Positions 1 to 36,755 of a stretch of 64,000 bases of DNA are shown one piece after another. Every line of letters starts with the position of its first letter. Positions within the stretch are counted from its first letter, which is position 1. This DNA comes from Kryptolebias marmoratus. Its lineage: Eukaryota > Chordata > Actinopteri > Cyprinodontiformes > Rivulidae. The stretch is taken from NCBI RefSeq assembly GCF_001649575.2, contig NC_051445.1, positions 10,483,180 through 10,547,179 of the forward strand, read 5' to 3'. The translations under genes and the position numbers were made by a program. Under the pieces are notes generated by a model. It saw only the letters and a program-made list of their open reading frames with translations, was not told where the DNA came from and did no database searches.

Positions 1-2837
1 TTACTGTCGGCCACAATTTAGTTGTTTTTTCTTTTTCTCCTTTTGTTGAAGCAAGAATGCTGTTCTAGATATGATTTATAGGTGTATACGTTCTTCTAAC
101 AGTTGTAAAATGCATGTTTATTTAGGTTAAGAGATGTTGTTATATTCTGTTAAATGATAGACAAATATTGGCCCAAAAATTAAACAATTGATTTGCCCTG
201 ATTTCTAAAGATCAGCATCTGTACCTCAATCCAAAACTTTCCCTTTTAGGACTACTGTTGTTTGATTTTGGTGTTTTGTATTAAATAGGAGGATTATTTA
301 TTTTGTACCACTCTCTGTTAATGTTATATACGTTCTACTGTGTTAAAAGTTGGGGAAATGCACATAAAACAAATACATACTCAATGTTTAAACTTTAAAT
401 ATGCTGTTAGAACAATGAATGCATAAATATAAATCTCTTCATATGCTCCAGATCTTTAAAATTTGCATATAATGTGCACTTAAAACCAGCAGAAATTATT
501 TTATATGTTGTGAACAATATATATATATATATTTTTTAAATTCATTCAAACTATTTCCAAATTAGGAAGAGGTTGTTATTTGTAATTAATGTCCAGTGTG
601 AACCAGTAATATGTTCTTCAGTTCTGGGAGTGAAACTATGGAAAGGTCTTAGCAGTGGATTAAAAGCTAATACATTCGTACTGGATTTTAAAAGAATAAA
701 ATTCTCAGCTAATTATGAGTTAGAATGCTAATTAGCTAATAAATGGAAATTGTGAGGATTGTACGGATTCTGCCCGTTTTTCTTTCTGCCTTGTGGAATA
801 TCTGCGTGACTATTTAGATTCCAGGGTACAAGGTTTGCATTTTCAACTTAAGAGCAAAGGCCTGTTGGTGAGAATTCATCGGTGACATTGACCTTCAGTC
901 GTGTGTCCTGATGAGAGAAACACACCTGGGGCCGCAGTGAACAGTTTGGATAAACAGGTAGCCTCATGTCTGTCCTCTACTTCACAAATCTTAACCTGTT
1001 TTTTTTTTGTTTTTTTTTTCCTGAGCCAGAAGTCTCATCTCCTGGGTCGGCTGCCATTTGACTCTCAGTGATTCATCTTTTAAATCTGACACTCTCCTCA
1101 CTGTGTAACCCCCATACCCCCCCCCTTAACGTTTGCGATGGCAGTCGTTTCTACCTCTCAGTCACAGCCAACTCGGGCCTGCCAAATCTGACAGGTGTGT
1201 CAAATCCACTCTCCACTTATGTTGTTTCTGGCAGGCCAGGTCAGGTGGAGCTGGCAGCGCTGTAAACGCAAGGCTGGCGTGCTCCACAGAGACGTTCGGT
1301 AAAGGACACTGCCTGTGTGTGGGTGTGTGTGTGTGTGTGCGCATGTATGCATATGTAAATGTCCGAGCGCCGCTGAGCATGTTTGCATTCTCGAGTATGC
1401 CAGATGTGGTCTGATGCCACACACATCCAGGGACACCGAGCCTCACAGTTGTTGAGCAGTAAACCATGACCCGTACAATGCCATGCTTTTATCTCAACAT
1501 GACAAACCTCTCTGCATTCACTGCAAGATTTCATAAAAAAAAAAAAAATAAAATAAAAATCCTGCTGGCCAAGAGCTTAAACCACAGCTTCTCGCATTTT
1601 AATATCTACTCACTGAATAATATATTCTAGGAATCAAAGTCATGATAAAAAAAAAAATAGGAGTGAATTTGATAAGAAGTGAAAAGGAAATCTCGCTACT
1701 CAGCTCTTTTGCTTTAATCGGGAAACAAGATGTAGAGAGATCAATGCAGCATCTCTTAAAGCTGTGGTGTGAATCCTCAGAGGCAGCAACCAGGAGAACA
1801 ATACACTGACGGGGTTTAGAAGTGCTCCCCTATCCTCTGATGCAGTCGTAAAATTATACAACGCAACACAGCATGCAACAATAATGATGTAACACCGTGA
1901 CACAACCCAAGGTGCAATGCCTCGGATTTTGTGCCGCCATGTGATTTTTTTTGAGTTGCAGCCTTTAAGGCCACAATGGATACAAGAAACTAATCTTCTT
2001 CCTTAGTAATCCACTCTAATAATGCTTTAAAAAAAAAAATCACAGCGTTCAACGCAAAAATGCAACACAGTATGCACAGCTGATGTTCAAGATTTATACT
2101 ACAAAGAACTGAAGCATGGAGAGGGTGATTTTCCAAGACTTAGAAGAAAAAACAATCCCAGCATGTCAGAGCTGCTGGGCCCTCTGGTTTTCTTTCACAC
2201 ACATAAACACACATTTTTTTTTTTTTCCAGGTCCAGCTTTTCAGCTCCAGATGCCAGTCTTATTTATTAGATCTTGGCACCAAATTGGCATTACCAATGA
2301 GTAAGCAGCTAACGTGTCGGCATGCCAGAAACAGCTAAAGGGCTTTGTCCGCCACGCCATAAGCAAAGCTGATTTAAAGCATGAGCAGAAGCCAAACAAG
2401 CTCGGTCCAATTGAGACAATAAACGCTTGTGGCAGACTGTGTAAAATGACAATCAGGCATTTGTGTACTGACAACTACTGCTAAAAGCAGATTCCCTCAG
2501 TCACACAAGGAACCTTCTCCTCTTAGACACAAGTAAACAGTGCACCGATAATGCTCTTATAGCTATCAATTATTAATTTTTTACAGTACGTTTTCTGGAT
2601 CCCCTTTCTACCTTTGTGCCCTCTTCCTATGGTGCATTTCCAGGCATTTCTTTTCAGTTTGTTTTTTTTCCTCTTGCGTATTCTCAGTGCTTTTGTCAGT
2701 CGCGGCTAATCTGTATTTGTGTAAATCTGTCAGTGCATAAGATGTGACTTTTTACAACTCTGACTCGCTCAAATAAATCCTCCCCCACCCCTTTTTGTCT
2801 TTTATGATTCCAAGCAGAAAATTAAAGGCCTAGTTTT
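1..2837. other. Intron 13 interior, no gene recognised
   Basis: This is AT-rich sequence inside the grin2d intron that runs off the window. It holds a TG microsatellite at about 1314-1339, a short AT tract near 518-531 and several poly-A or poly-T runs. No M4 exon or other conserved coding segment was recognised. Confidence 0.5.
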
Positions 2838-3270
2838 TCTTTAAGGAATGCATATCCCCCAACGACTTTTATGTCAGAGATTTAAACAAAGATCCTCTTA
2901 TGATGAGAAATGAGTTGTAGCTGTTTTAGTCAAACCTTCAAAATAACATTAAACACAATTTAATGCAATATTGTGAGATGTCACTTCATCTTGCATGATC
3001 TATTAATGCTTGGAGTATTTGATGTGAATGACTGTCAGCTACTACCACCTCAAACTGTAGCTCCATATCTATAAAACTCATTTTTGAGTTAGTTGTAGCA
3101 GCCATCTTGAACTGGGTTGCCTCCAAAAACTGACCGGTTTTAATGAGTCCGTTCTGAGAGTTTCATTAAAATCCATTCAGTGGTTCATGAGATGTTTTGC
3201 TAACGCCCCAGACAAACAAACACACAGACAAAAAGGTTATCACCTTTGCCTTGAGCAGCGAGTGATAAAA
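2838..3270 (+). repeat. Unclassified interspersed repeat R2, copy a
   Basis: This is one of at least eight copies of the same diverged repeat in the window. Shared landmarks in order are a 'gagaaatg' stretch, 'ttttagtcaaacctt', 'gctccatatctataaaact', 'ccattcagtggttcatgaga' and a tail 'tgctaac...acaaacaaacacacaga'. No coding potential was seen. I know this as a common teleost repeat but cannot assign a class. Confidence 0.7.
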
Positions 3271-3638
3271 AACAAACAAAGATTACCTCACTAACGAACA
3301 AAAGAAAAAAAAGATATTCTTCTTGTTCTTGTCTTCTGGTCAATAAAGAGACCCACAGACCTCTTGAAAAAAGTCCCATCAGCCCTCTCCAACACGTCAT
3401 TATTCCCTCTGTGACAATCAAAACACCTTTCAGCCTTCACATGTCCTATATTCCCCCCCCATCCACTTCTCAGCATCCTCTCATTCATCTACCCCCTGTG
3501 TCCTTCCTCTGACCCCCCCCCCTTCAGCCCTCATGCCATGCCGTCGCTCGTTTCCCCAACCTTATAGTTTGACCCGTGGCTCTTTCCCTCGCCCCGTCCA
3601 CCGCATTAATTATTTGCATCCTTCTCTATAGTTCTCAC

Positions 3639-28483
<24,845 letters not shown>

Positions 28484-28540
28484 GGCAACCTGCCGAGGGG
28501 GGGAGGCAGATATATATCGCACTTAGAGAGGGTGCCTGGG
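28484..28540 (-). other. 5' UTR remnant and alternative splice acceptors of grin2d
   Basis: Two acceptors precede the ATG. One lies at 28490-28491 (CTCGGCAG), six bases from the start. A stronger one lies at 28536-28537, after an uninterrupted 14-T tract (TTTCCTCCCAG). Either implies at least one upstream non-coding exon. Use of the outer site would add about 46 nt of 5' UTR without an upstream ATG. Confidence 0.55.
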
Positions 28541-30884
28541 AGGAAAAAAAAAAAAAAGAGAGCGAAAAGAGAAGACATGATTAAATTCATTTTTATATAC
28601 TGTCTATGACAGAAGACATCAAACCGAAGAGAATACAGAAAGAACTAAAAGAGAAGGCACCAAGAAAGAGAGAAAAGATGGACATAGAAGGAGGGGGGAA
28701 AGAAAAAAACAATGAGAGATCGCTTGTAGACTGCATAAGAAATTCTTAATCTAATCATGAAGCAATAAAAGTTAGCTTTGTCTGGAGAGAAAAAAAAATG
28801 AACGAGGAATACGGGAAACAGAGAGAGGAAGTAATGGAAGGAAGGAAAGAAAGCAAGACAGAGAGAAGATGAAATGGGTGCTATTTAGGCTGGAGGCTGT
28901 GAAGGAACAATATGAGGAAAAATAGAAACTGGCTGTTAGAGTAAAGGGGAGGGGGGGTTAATAGCAGACAGAAACAAAGATGGGGGCGGAAGTAGTTATT
29001 ATGCTGCATAAATGATAACAACAATTAAGATTACTTTAAACACAGATGCATCCAAACACTCACACACACACACACACACACAAATGGTTAAATATTCGCA
29101 GGCATTTTCAAGTTGACTTCATAGCTGAGAAAGGAGCTCAACAATTGAGAAATATGAGGGTTAACGCAGCGTGCACAAATACACACAAACAACTACACAA
29201 GAAAATAATGACTACCTGTGAGATAGCGGGGTTAATGTGCGAGACACACACACACACACACACACACACGAAACACAGCACATCATTTTCAATTTACTTC
29301 TGGTGCCAACTGGCCTCCCTCCCTTTTACCGTTTTATTCTCACTTTCTCCACGCTCCCTCTGTCTTCCCAAATCCCCATCTCTTCTCCCAATTTTCATGG
29401 ATTCAGGCAACAAACGCAATTGTATTGATTAACAGGGGGGCCTGCTGACATAATATGCCCTATAAAGTCACTCGCCTGTATTCCAACCCCCCCACCCCCC
29501 CACCTCCATCTCTCTGTGTCTTTCGCTTCATTTTCATCCGACTCTTCTCCCTTTGTCACAGTCTGTCGATTCTTTGACCCTGATCAGTCTTTTGGATGGA
29601 AAAGAAGGCAGCAAAGAAAACNNNNNNNNNNNNNNNNNNNNNNNNNNNNNNNNNNNNNNNNNNNNNNNNNNNNNNNNNNNNNNNNNNGGGGAGCGAGCTG
29701 CAGGCAAAAGTGACTGAAGGAATGAAAGACACGGGGAGCTACGAGGAGAGAGAGCTGTGGGCTGAATAGAAATGAAAAAGGACTGTAAACATAAGGCATA
29801 CGAGTTAAGATGGACTGATTGATTGGAGGGATGGAGCGGCGCAGGAAAAAATGGAGGAGGAGGAAAGGAGGGGGGGGAAAGGGCTGGGAGGGTTGTAGGT
29901 GGCATAAAATATGGTCGGAGAGCAGCAGGAAACGAAATATTGATTACTGGCATGTGTATACGTGTTTGGCCTAAACAAATATAGTGCTAAAGCTCCTGTT
30001 TTGAGTGACAGGGCTGTGTGTGTGCAAGGAGAAGAGGGGGGGTGGAAAATGGGGCGAATTAGGAAGGGTGGATAGATACAGGTGGGGAAAAACAGATGGA
30101 GGTGTGGAGAGATTAGGAGAGACAGACTTGTTACTGAGAAACAGAAAGAAGGAGGAATATAATAATGACAGAGGTAGAGAAAGACAGAGAGAATAGCGGG
30201 TCTTTGTTGTTTTGTTTTTTTTTCCAATGCAAGGAAGATGTGACAGAAAGAAATGAAACGGACAGACAGAAAGAGAAAATGAGCGAGCCAGAGATGAAGC
30301 TGCAGGAATACAGTACATCATATCATTCGGTGGAGATGTACTCCACGGAGCCGAGCTCGGAGCCATTAACTGTTAGGCCTGTCACCGTTTCACCAATGTG
30401 TGCTATTCCACCGGAGTCAGCCCTGCTGGAAGTGTCAACAGCGTAGTACTCTGTGAAGAACCAACTTTTCCTGCAGTGTACTCTAAAAGCTCTCTCCGAG
30501 GCACATCTCAATGAAACAAAGTGCAACGTAATTATGATAAAAATCTGCATCCAAATATATCTCACTATACTGTTCATTATGTGTCCCAGTCTGTGAAATT
30601 CTGCAATCTGAATCTTAAAAGGCATGTGATGGGGGGGCTTAACACATGGAGAAAATGAGAGTGGGAGTAAGAGATTATTGTTTTATTTGAGTTGCTACCG
30701 TAAATGAATTCTTTGTGAGCATGCAAATGTGTGCTTTTTAGTACATTTACTCCCTTCTAGCTTAAAAAAAAAAAAGAATCCTCTGCTGTGTTGAAGGCCT
30801 CTTCTTATTCATGAGTGTACAATGCAAATGCACTGCACACGGAAAGGGTTAGCCTACCAGGCAGAGCCAGTTTTATCGAATACC
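28541..30884 (+). repeat. Purine-rich tracts, CA microsatellites and a gap upstream of exon 1
   Basis: The plus strand is purine-rich at about 28545-28990 and 29690-30300. CA microsatellites lie at 29060-29082 and 29244-29269. Bases 29622-29687 are N. No gene was recognised. A 93-codon plus-strand open frame at 30165-30446 has no recognisable domain and is not called. Confidence 0.55.
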
Positions 30885-32525
30885 ACTTAAAGCTGTAGTC
30901 CAGATGTTTTGAAGTGAGGTTTGGTGAAAAGATTATGAACAATTAATATCTTACCTGGCGTAGATAGCTCTATGAGTAGCCTCGGTTTGGAAAAACTGTT
31001 TCATTCTGACTGGATGGATGAGCTAGCGGCTAGTCTGAGTGAAGTCATTGCTGCCATTTTTAAAACAGCTCCAACCTCGCAAAATCCTCAGCGGTTCATT
31101 CAAAGACTATTTTATACAGCTTTATGTTACCATCAGTGTCTCATTGTTGACATGGTTATTTCCAAGCACAAGTAACATCAGCAGCTGGGATGGCCACCGT
31201 AAGCTAAAACCCCTCTTTGTTGGTAGTTTTTCAATTTTTCTTTGAATTTTCAACACCATTATTGTCGATCTACCAGCCCCCCACTGCAAACATAAGATTA
31301 ACTGGCAGCAACTCGTGCTTCTCACGATACATGCTCACCTCGTCTGTTACTCATGTAAGGGCTAATTAAGTGCTAACACGACAACAAACTTGTTTCAAAG
31401 CAGAGAAAGCAGAGCCTGGCAGTACAGCAAAGCTCGCTCACGGCCAGAGTTTCTACTTTACAATCCTTTCGGAAAGGATTATAAAGCAGGGGGACAGAAG
31501 CTGCTTTCTAAAATGTAACACAATGAAACAAACGAGACGTCTCGTTCATCCGCGATGAGCATCGAGATTACTGTCCGCAGCACGAAAATCAGCTGGTCTC
31601 CGTGTCGATGAAGCAACAGGCGCCACAGCCTGAAACACGGAGAGCTGCTTCTGTCCCAAACTTATTTGTAGATGTTGTGTCAAACAAAAACAAAAAAAAA
31701 GCATCCTGACTGAAAAAGCCCCGATCGGAAACAACTTGGCACGTCACTCCCAGGGGTCCCGGTGTAAGGGTTAGGGTGTCAGTGTGGTGATGGTGACATT
31801 AATTCTTTCAATTTGCCCATTTTAACTACACTACAAAAATCAAAAATCAAAAAAAAAAGAATCACTGCCCATCCCTAGTTCTGGTGCAGGCTGGGGCACT
31901 TTGGGGCAGGAATGTCTGTGTCGTATGAAACTGATAGTGATGTAAAAGTTTATGAATATTAATCAAACTTTTAAGATCCGACTGGTTTTAAGACAGCGGT
32001 AATCCACTTTGGTCTCGGTTCTGTTGTTAGCGTGACAATCTGCCGCTCCGAAATCAACTATTGCTCCAAACTGAAGCTGTTCAAAAAGCTGTCTACGACA
32101 TGTAACATATTAGGGGTTCGTACCCTTTCCACAGGATCACAAATCAAAAGGGCTGAGCTTTTAAGACTGCTGAACAGTCGCAGTAACTCTTCAACTTTGC
32201 TCGGTTTAACTAGACTTCCAAGTGTTTGAAAATCACTGCCCCATCTCAAAGCAGCAGCTGGTTTTAGCACTTCCTCCAAGAATACCATAATATGTCTGCC
32301 AGAATGACCATCCACGAAACACTATAACGTTTTTGAGACTGGAACTGTTTTAAGACATCAGTGATCCCCTCTGGTCGCGGCCCAGTTTAAACTAGACGTT
32401 AGTTTGTCGATCCGGTCAGAATTAAACTTCATTAAAGAGCTATCTACAACAGGTAAGATATTAAATGTTCATAAATTTTCCACAGAACCCCACTTTAAAA
32501 GAGCAGAACCATTAATTTAATAGAA
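30885..32525. mobile_element. LIR element, copy 3 (long form with duplicated right arm)
   Basis: The left arm has 'gaacaattaatatcttacct', 'tagatagctctatgagtagc', 'ctgactggatggatgagcta'. The right-arm order ('ccactttggtctcgg', 'ctgaagctgttcaaaaagct') occurs near 31975-32115 and again, better preserved, at 32335-32515 ('gagctatctacaacaggtaa', 'gatattaaatgttcataaat'). So the right half appears duplicated. Interior blocks are shared with copy 4. No transposase was recognised. Confidence 0.65.
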
Positions 32526-34639
32526 ATGTGCATACATTTCTGAGAGTTACAACTTAAACAAATGACTTATTGAACCTTCGTACCTTATTATAAACTTTGA
32601 ATCTTATTTGCCTGAAAATGAATGAATGATAAATAATATGACGCATTCTTCTCCTTATAAGCAAAGTCTCAGAGCCTTTCAAGTGACAAAGTACTTTCTT
32701 TAATCATTTTTAAAGATGTAGACGCAATAATTCCCCTTACAGTCCAAGCATTTCCAATTACAGTGTTTGTCAGTCACTAATAAGCAGCTTACTGTATTGA
32801 CAGTATCATTATTTTTACGCTGGGCTTATTTAATCTGTCTTTTTAAACAAAGAAAAAGTGGCATTTACAGCCCCACACCGAAGCCAGCCTACATGCCAGC
32901 GACTGTTAAAAGTACACTAAAAACGTCTTTAGGGATATTTACAGAGTACTTAAGAACAGGAGTATTTTTAGGCTAACAGAGACGGCTAATCAAGAAGATG
33001 GGAGAGAAAAACGGTCGAACAGGCAAGTCGGTCTCCTTATTCTCTTCCAGGATTGCCAACCAGTACTTGACAATCATCATGCGTCTTATCCCAGCGCTGA
33101 TTTCCTCTGTATAATGCGCTCACTGTGATTACAAATGATTACATATAGAAGGTAATTGCTAATGTTTGTGCAGCTTACGCAAAAACTCTGCGAAATATTA
33201 AGACGGTGTTTGCAAAACTGAATAATGGGCGTGCATTTTCTTCGGTAAATTGAAGCAGCGTGGTTTGAAGCTTTTAATCGTTGTTTCGGGATTCTTCTTG
33301 GAGCCATTTTAAAATAAACACGTATAAACTGTAAGTCTGTTACAAGCATCTGTGCATATTTTTAGCCTTGAACGAAGATGCTTGACATGTTTTGACACTG
33401 TGGCTCAGTGAAGTGAATCATGAACACACCTGTGCCACTTAAAAAAAATTGTTTTCATATCTTCATCAGTGTTAGTTCTGTCAGCTAAATGACAATGGGA
33501 CAAAGGGAGGAGCTTTTGAAAGACAGGTGTATTGAAAACTTGCAGCAGCGTGGAGGTTTCTTTAGTGCAAAAGCTCATGTAAACACAGACACACACACAC
33601 ACCAGGCTCGATCCACGCAGTTACAGAAACTTGTCAGGTGATTGCAGCAAGGTCCTCATACCCCTGCTAAATTTAGAAATCCGTCACGCTGTTGTCCTTC
33701 CTCCGTAATTTCCGCCGTAGGAACGCAAAACTCTGAAGTGTGCTTCAGACACCGTGGAGCTTGGAGTTTGAAAAGGGCAGGGCAGGTGGATTGAAAACAC
33801 ATCTGTCTTCAAACAACCAACCTCAAATGAACCACTTGTGGAGCTTGCCAAGATAGTTTCTGCTCTCATATTATGAACTTAAAAAAGATAGACTGGTGAT
33901 TTTTGAAGTCGTGTTTTTTTTAATAGTTATTAGTTTGTAGCTTATCAACTGTGACATCAGTCATAGAGCATGAAATAAGGACAAAAGGGGCAGAAGTCTT
34001 CATCCAGGCCAGACTAGGCTAATGGCCAGCCAAATAAAGGCCCCTTTTTATCTTCAGGCTTATAAAACAAAAATGTGCACGAATCGATCAAATGTCTCGT
34101 TTCTCTCACACGCTGGTTAGTCAGGTCGTCCGTTTTGGGGATTTTCTCCATGAAGATCTGATTTGCTTGCTTCTCTGACTAAACCTGGTTCCAGTGTCTA
34201 CGAGCAAAAATTGACTGTCATCAGAATTATTACAGCTAAATGCCTCCAGGGATTTCAGTGAGTGAGATATGACATTTGGTTATTAAAAGTGAAGTCGTGT
34301 TTTCGCAGTGGACAGTTAAACAACGGCTCACGTGGAAGGAGGAAGAAGAAGAAAAAAAAATAAGAAAAAACAATGACTGCCTTGTGGGAATTGTATTAGT
34401 TGAACTCAACAACAGCAATCATTTAAACTCCTGCTGTGTTTTTAAATTGAGTGATATGAACACTCCCGTCCCGTCCTCACATGCTGCTTCTACCTGGTGC
34501 ACCAAAGCTTTACTGTCCTTCTGTTACACAAGCCTGCCTTATTTCCAACATCTCGAAAAGGGCCTACTGTGAGGCTAACACCTTGTCTACTTTCAAGACT
34601 TCTTTTCTTCTTTAATGAAGCTAATATTTAAGAATTGTA
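32526..34639. other. Non-coding stretch, nothing recognised
   Basis: AT-rich sequence with a short CA run at 33590-33601. No gene, repeat family or RNA gene was recognised. Confidence 0.4.
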
Positions 34640-35085
34640 TGGGTCATCCAGAGCTATCCGTTTAGTCGGGCTGCTGAAGGACATACTGACCACATTTCCT
34701 CTCTCTCTGCTGTCTTTATCCTCTTTACTCCCCATGTATGCATTTGCAATTATTGCTGCCATTAACCTTGCGATCGCTCTTCATTCTTCTTTGTGTGGAA
34801 ATTATGCGCGGCCCAATACTTCTCTGTCCTTTTCCTGAACCTGGTTCTGCTACAGGGTCTTCCTGTTAGAAGGGAGTCGTTCCTTCCCACTGTCACCATG
34901 CCTGCTCAGGATGAGGGGGGGATTGTTTCAAAGCAAACATTGGATCGTATTTAAATGAAATGAATTCAAAGGGACTGCATGTAACTTGGTAAATGGACTT
35001 GTTTACTTTTCTGCATAATGCCCTGAGATGACTGAACTAGTGCTATATAAATAAACTGATTTGAAGTGAATTGAATTCATTACAA
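34640..35085 (+). mobile_element. Teleost LINE-tail-like repeat
   Basis: 'cctggttctgctacagggtc', 'ttcctgttagaagggagtcg', 'ttccttcccactgtcaccat' and the ending 'gctatataaataaactgatt' followed by 'gaattgaatt' are a well-known fish repeat, probably the 3' end of a non-LTR retrotransposon. No coding remains. Confidence 0.7.
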
Positions 35086-35149
35086 CTTTTATATTGCTAA
35101 AAGGTAGGAAGCAATGTTTTTTTTCCAGTCACAGTGTACTTATATGTTG

Positions 35150-35415
35150 GTTAGCATAATATCTCATGAACTACTGAACAAAAACTTTTGGGCAAACTTT
35201 CAGAAAGTAATCATTAGACGTTGTTGGAGTAGCTGAGAGTCATCCCAAACACGTACTCCAAGTCCTAACTCATTGCGCAAAACATCACGAGAGATCTTTC
35301 AGTACTGCGTGAGACTGTGCCTAATGTTACTCTCAAGGTTTGACCAAAATGGATGATGATCTTAGTTAAAAACTCTCACACAAAAGGAAGTGGGCGATAT
35401 GCATTCCTTATAGGA
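35150..35415 (-). repeat. Repeat R2, copy f (reverse orientation)
   Basis: Reverse-complement R2 landmarks are visible: 'gcataatatctcatgaacta', 'gtagctgagagtcatccc', 'ctcaaggtttgaccaaaatg' and 'gatatgcattcctt'. Confidence 0.65.
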
Positions 35416-35464
35416 ATTCTAGCCTTTTAATTCTGGTTTTGAATTTTGTGTCTGATCTTGGATA

Positions 35465-35822
35465 CAGGGGTGGCACAGTGGCACAGTGGTTAGAGCTGTC
35501 GCCTCCCAGCAAGAAGGTTGCAGGATTGCATCCCGACCTGGGGTTGCATGTTCTCCCTGTGCACCAGGGGGTTAACTCCAGGTACTCCGGTTTCCTCCCA
35601 CAGACTAAAAACATGCATGTTAGTAACTCTTAAATTGTCTCTAGGTGTGAATGAGAGTATGAGTGGTTGTTTATCTCGTTTGTCTCTATTTGGCCCTGTG
35701 GTGGACTTGCGACCTGTCCAGGGTGTCCCCCGCCTCTCATGCAATGATGGCTGGAGATGGACACCAGCTCCCTGCAACCTGAAATGGAGAGGCGGGTAAA
35801 GAAAATGGATGGATGGATGGAT
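35465..35822 (+). mobile_element. SINE-like retroelement with (GGAT)n tail
   Basis: The head is 'gtggcacagtggttagagct', then 'tgcatgttctccctgtgcac', 'gactaaaaacatgcatgtta', 'gtggacttgcgacctgtcca' and 'caatgatggctggagatgga'. It ends in tandem GGAT units (35808-35822). The order matches an extremely common fish repeat. The tetranucleotide tail indicates target-primed reverse transcription. Confidence 0.8.
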
Positions 35823-36419
35823 GAACCTACCAGACTAACTGAAAATTGAGTGCAAAGACAGAGTATTATTTTCAGTATTTGAACCACAAATTCAAAAGAA
35901 ATGTAAAAAAAAAAAAACAGTTAAAAATCAACATTTTTAATTTTGCATCATACAACAACAGCGTTTTGGAGGGGTTAAACTAGGTTTTCCGTTTTCTCTG
36001 GCAGGGAGATGCTCGCAAGACACCAGGGAGCTCTTCTGCAGTTTTATGATGCAGCAGTATTACACCTTTGCTTCATTTCAGGCTATTTAGTTGTCAGTTG
36101 ACTATTTGTTAAATGTTGTGTTTCTACCTTGAGCACCAAAGTGAGAAGGCTTGTCCTTATATTATGAATAAATAAGTTTGTTACAACTCAATCTTGCAGA
36201 TGAAGAGCAGGGAATTGGCGGATCCATCAGATCTGCCATCAAATCTGCTACTATTAAGGGCTAGTTTAAATTAAGACTCCGTCATTGGTTGGTGCTCCTA
36301 ACCCTGTGCAGAAACAGCAGTCAGAGAGATGAGTAGCTCCTGAAAGCAGGTTTATTTGAACGAACTTTCAACCTTTACACCCTCTTATTAATATAACCAG
36401 AAACATTTTGTGTCTAAAT

Positions 36420-36755
36420 GGTAAAATGGTAAAAGGCCTGCACTTGTATAGCCCTTTATCAAATCCAAGGACTCCAAAGTGCTTCACACTACAATCAGCC
36501 CTTCACCCATTCATCCACCCATTCTCACACTGATGGTGGTGAGCTACGTTGTAGCCAGAGCTGCCCTGGGGCGGGCTGACAGAAGTGAGGCTGCCGTCAC
36601 ATCGGCGCCACCGAGCCCTGTGACCACCAGTAGGCAAGGCAGGTGAAGTGTCTTGCCTGAGGACACAACGGCTGAGACAGACAGAGCAGAGGTTCGAACC
36701 GGCAACCCACCATTTACAAGACGAACCCCTTTCTCCTGAGCCACTGCCGTCCAGA
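36420..36755 (-). mobile_element. tRNA-derived SINE
   Basis: Read on the minus strand, the head at 36755 contains TGGCTCAGGAG (A-box-like) and GGTTCGAACC (B box). The body passes through 'cactggtggtcacagggctc'-like sequence and ends at the plus-strand phrase 'gcacttgtatagccctttat'. That phrase is familiar from a ubiquitous teleost repeat. Confidence 0.75.

Noticed and set aside
1..3638. Search for the grin2d M4 and C-terminal exons
   Set aside because: No DIDNMAGVFYML-like or following sequence was seen on either strand.
30165..30446. A 93-codon plus-strand open frame
   Set aside because: No recognisable domain and no splice or conservation evidence; it begins in a purine-rich low-complexity tract.
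31452..31471. Short palindrome AATCCTTTCGGAAAGGATT
   Set aside because: Only nine paired bases and located within an LIR copy.
36420..36755. Possible tRNA gene on the minus strand
   Set aside because: A-box and B-box-like elements belong to a SINE head; the rest is a known repeat body.
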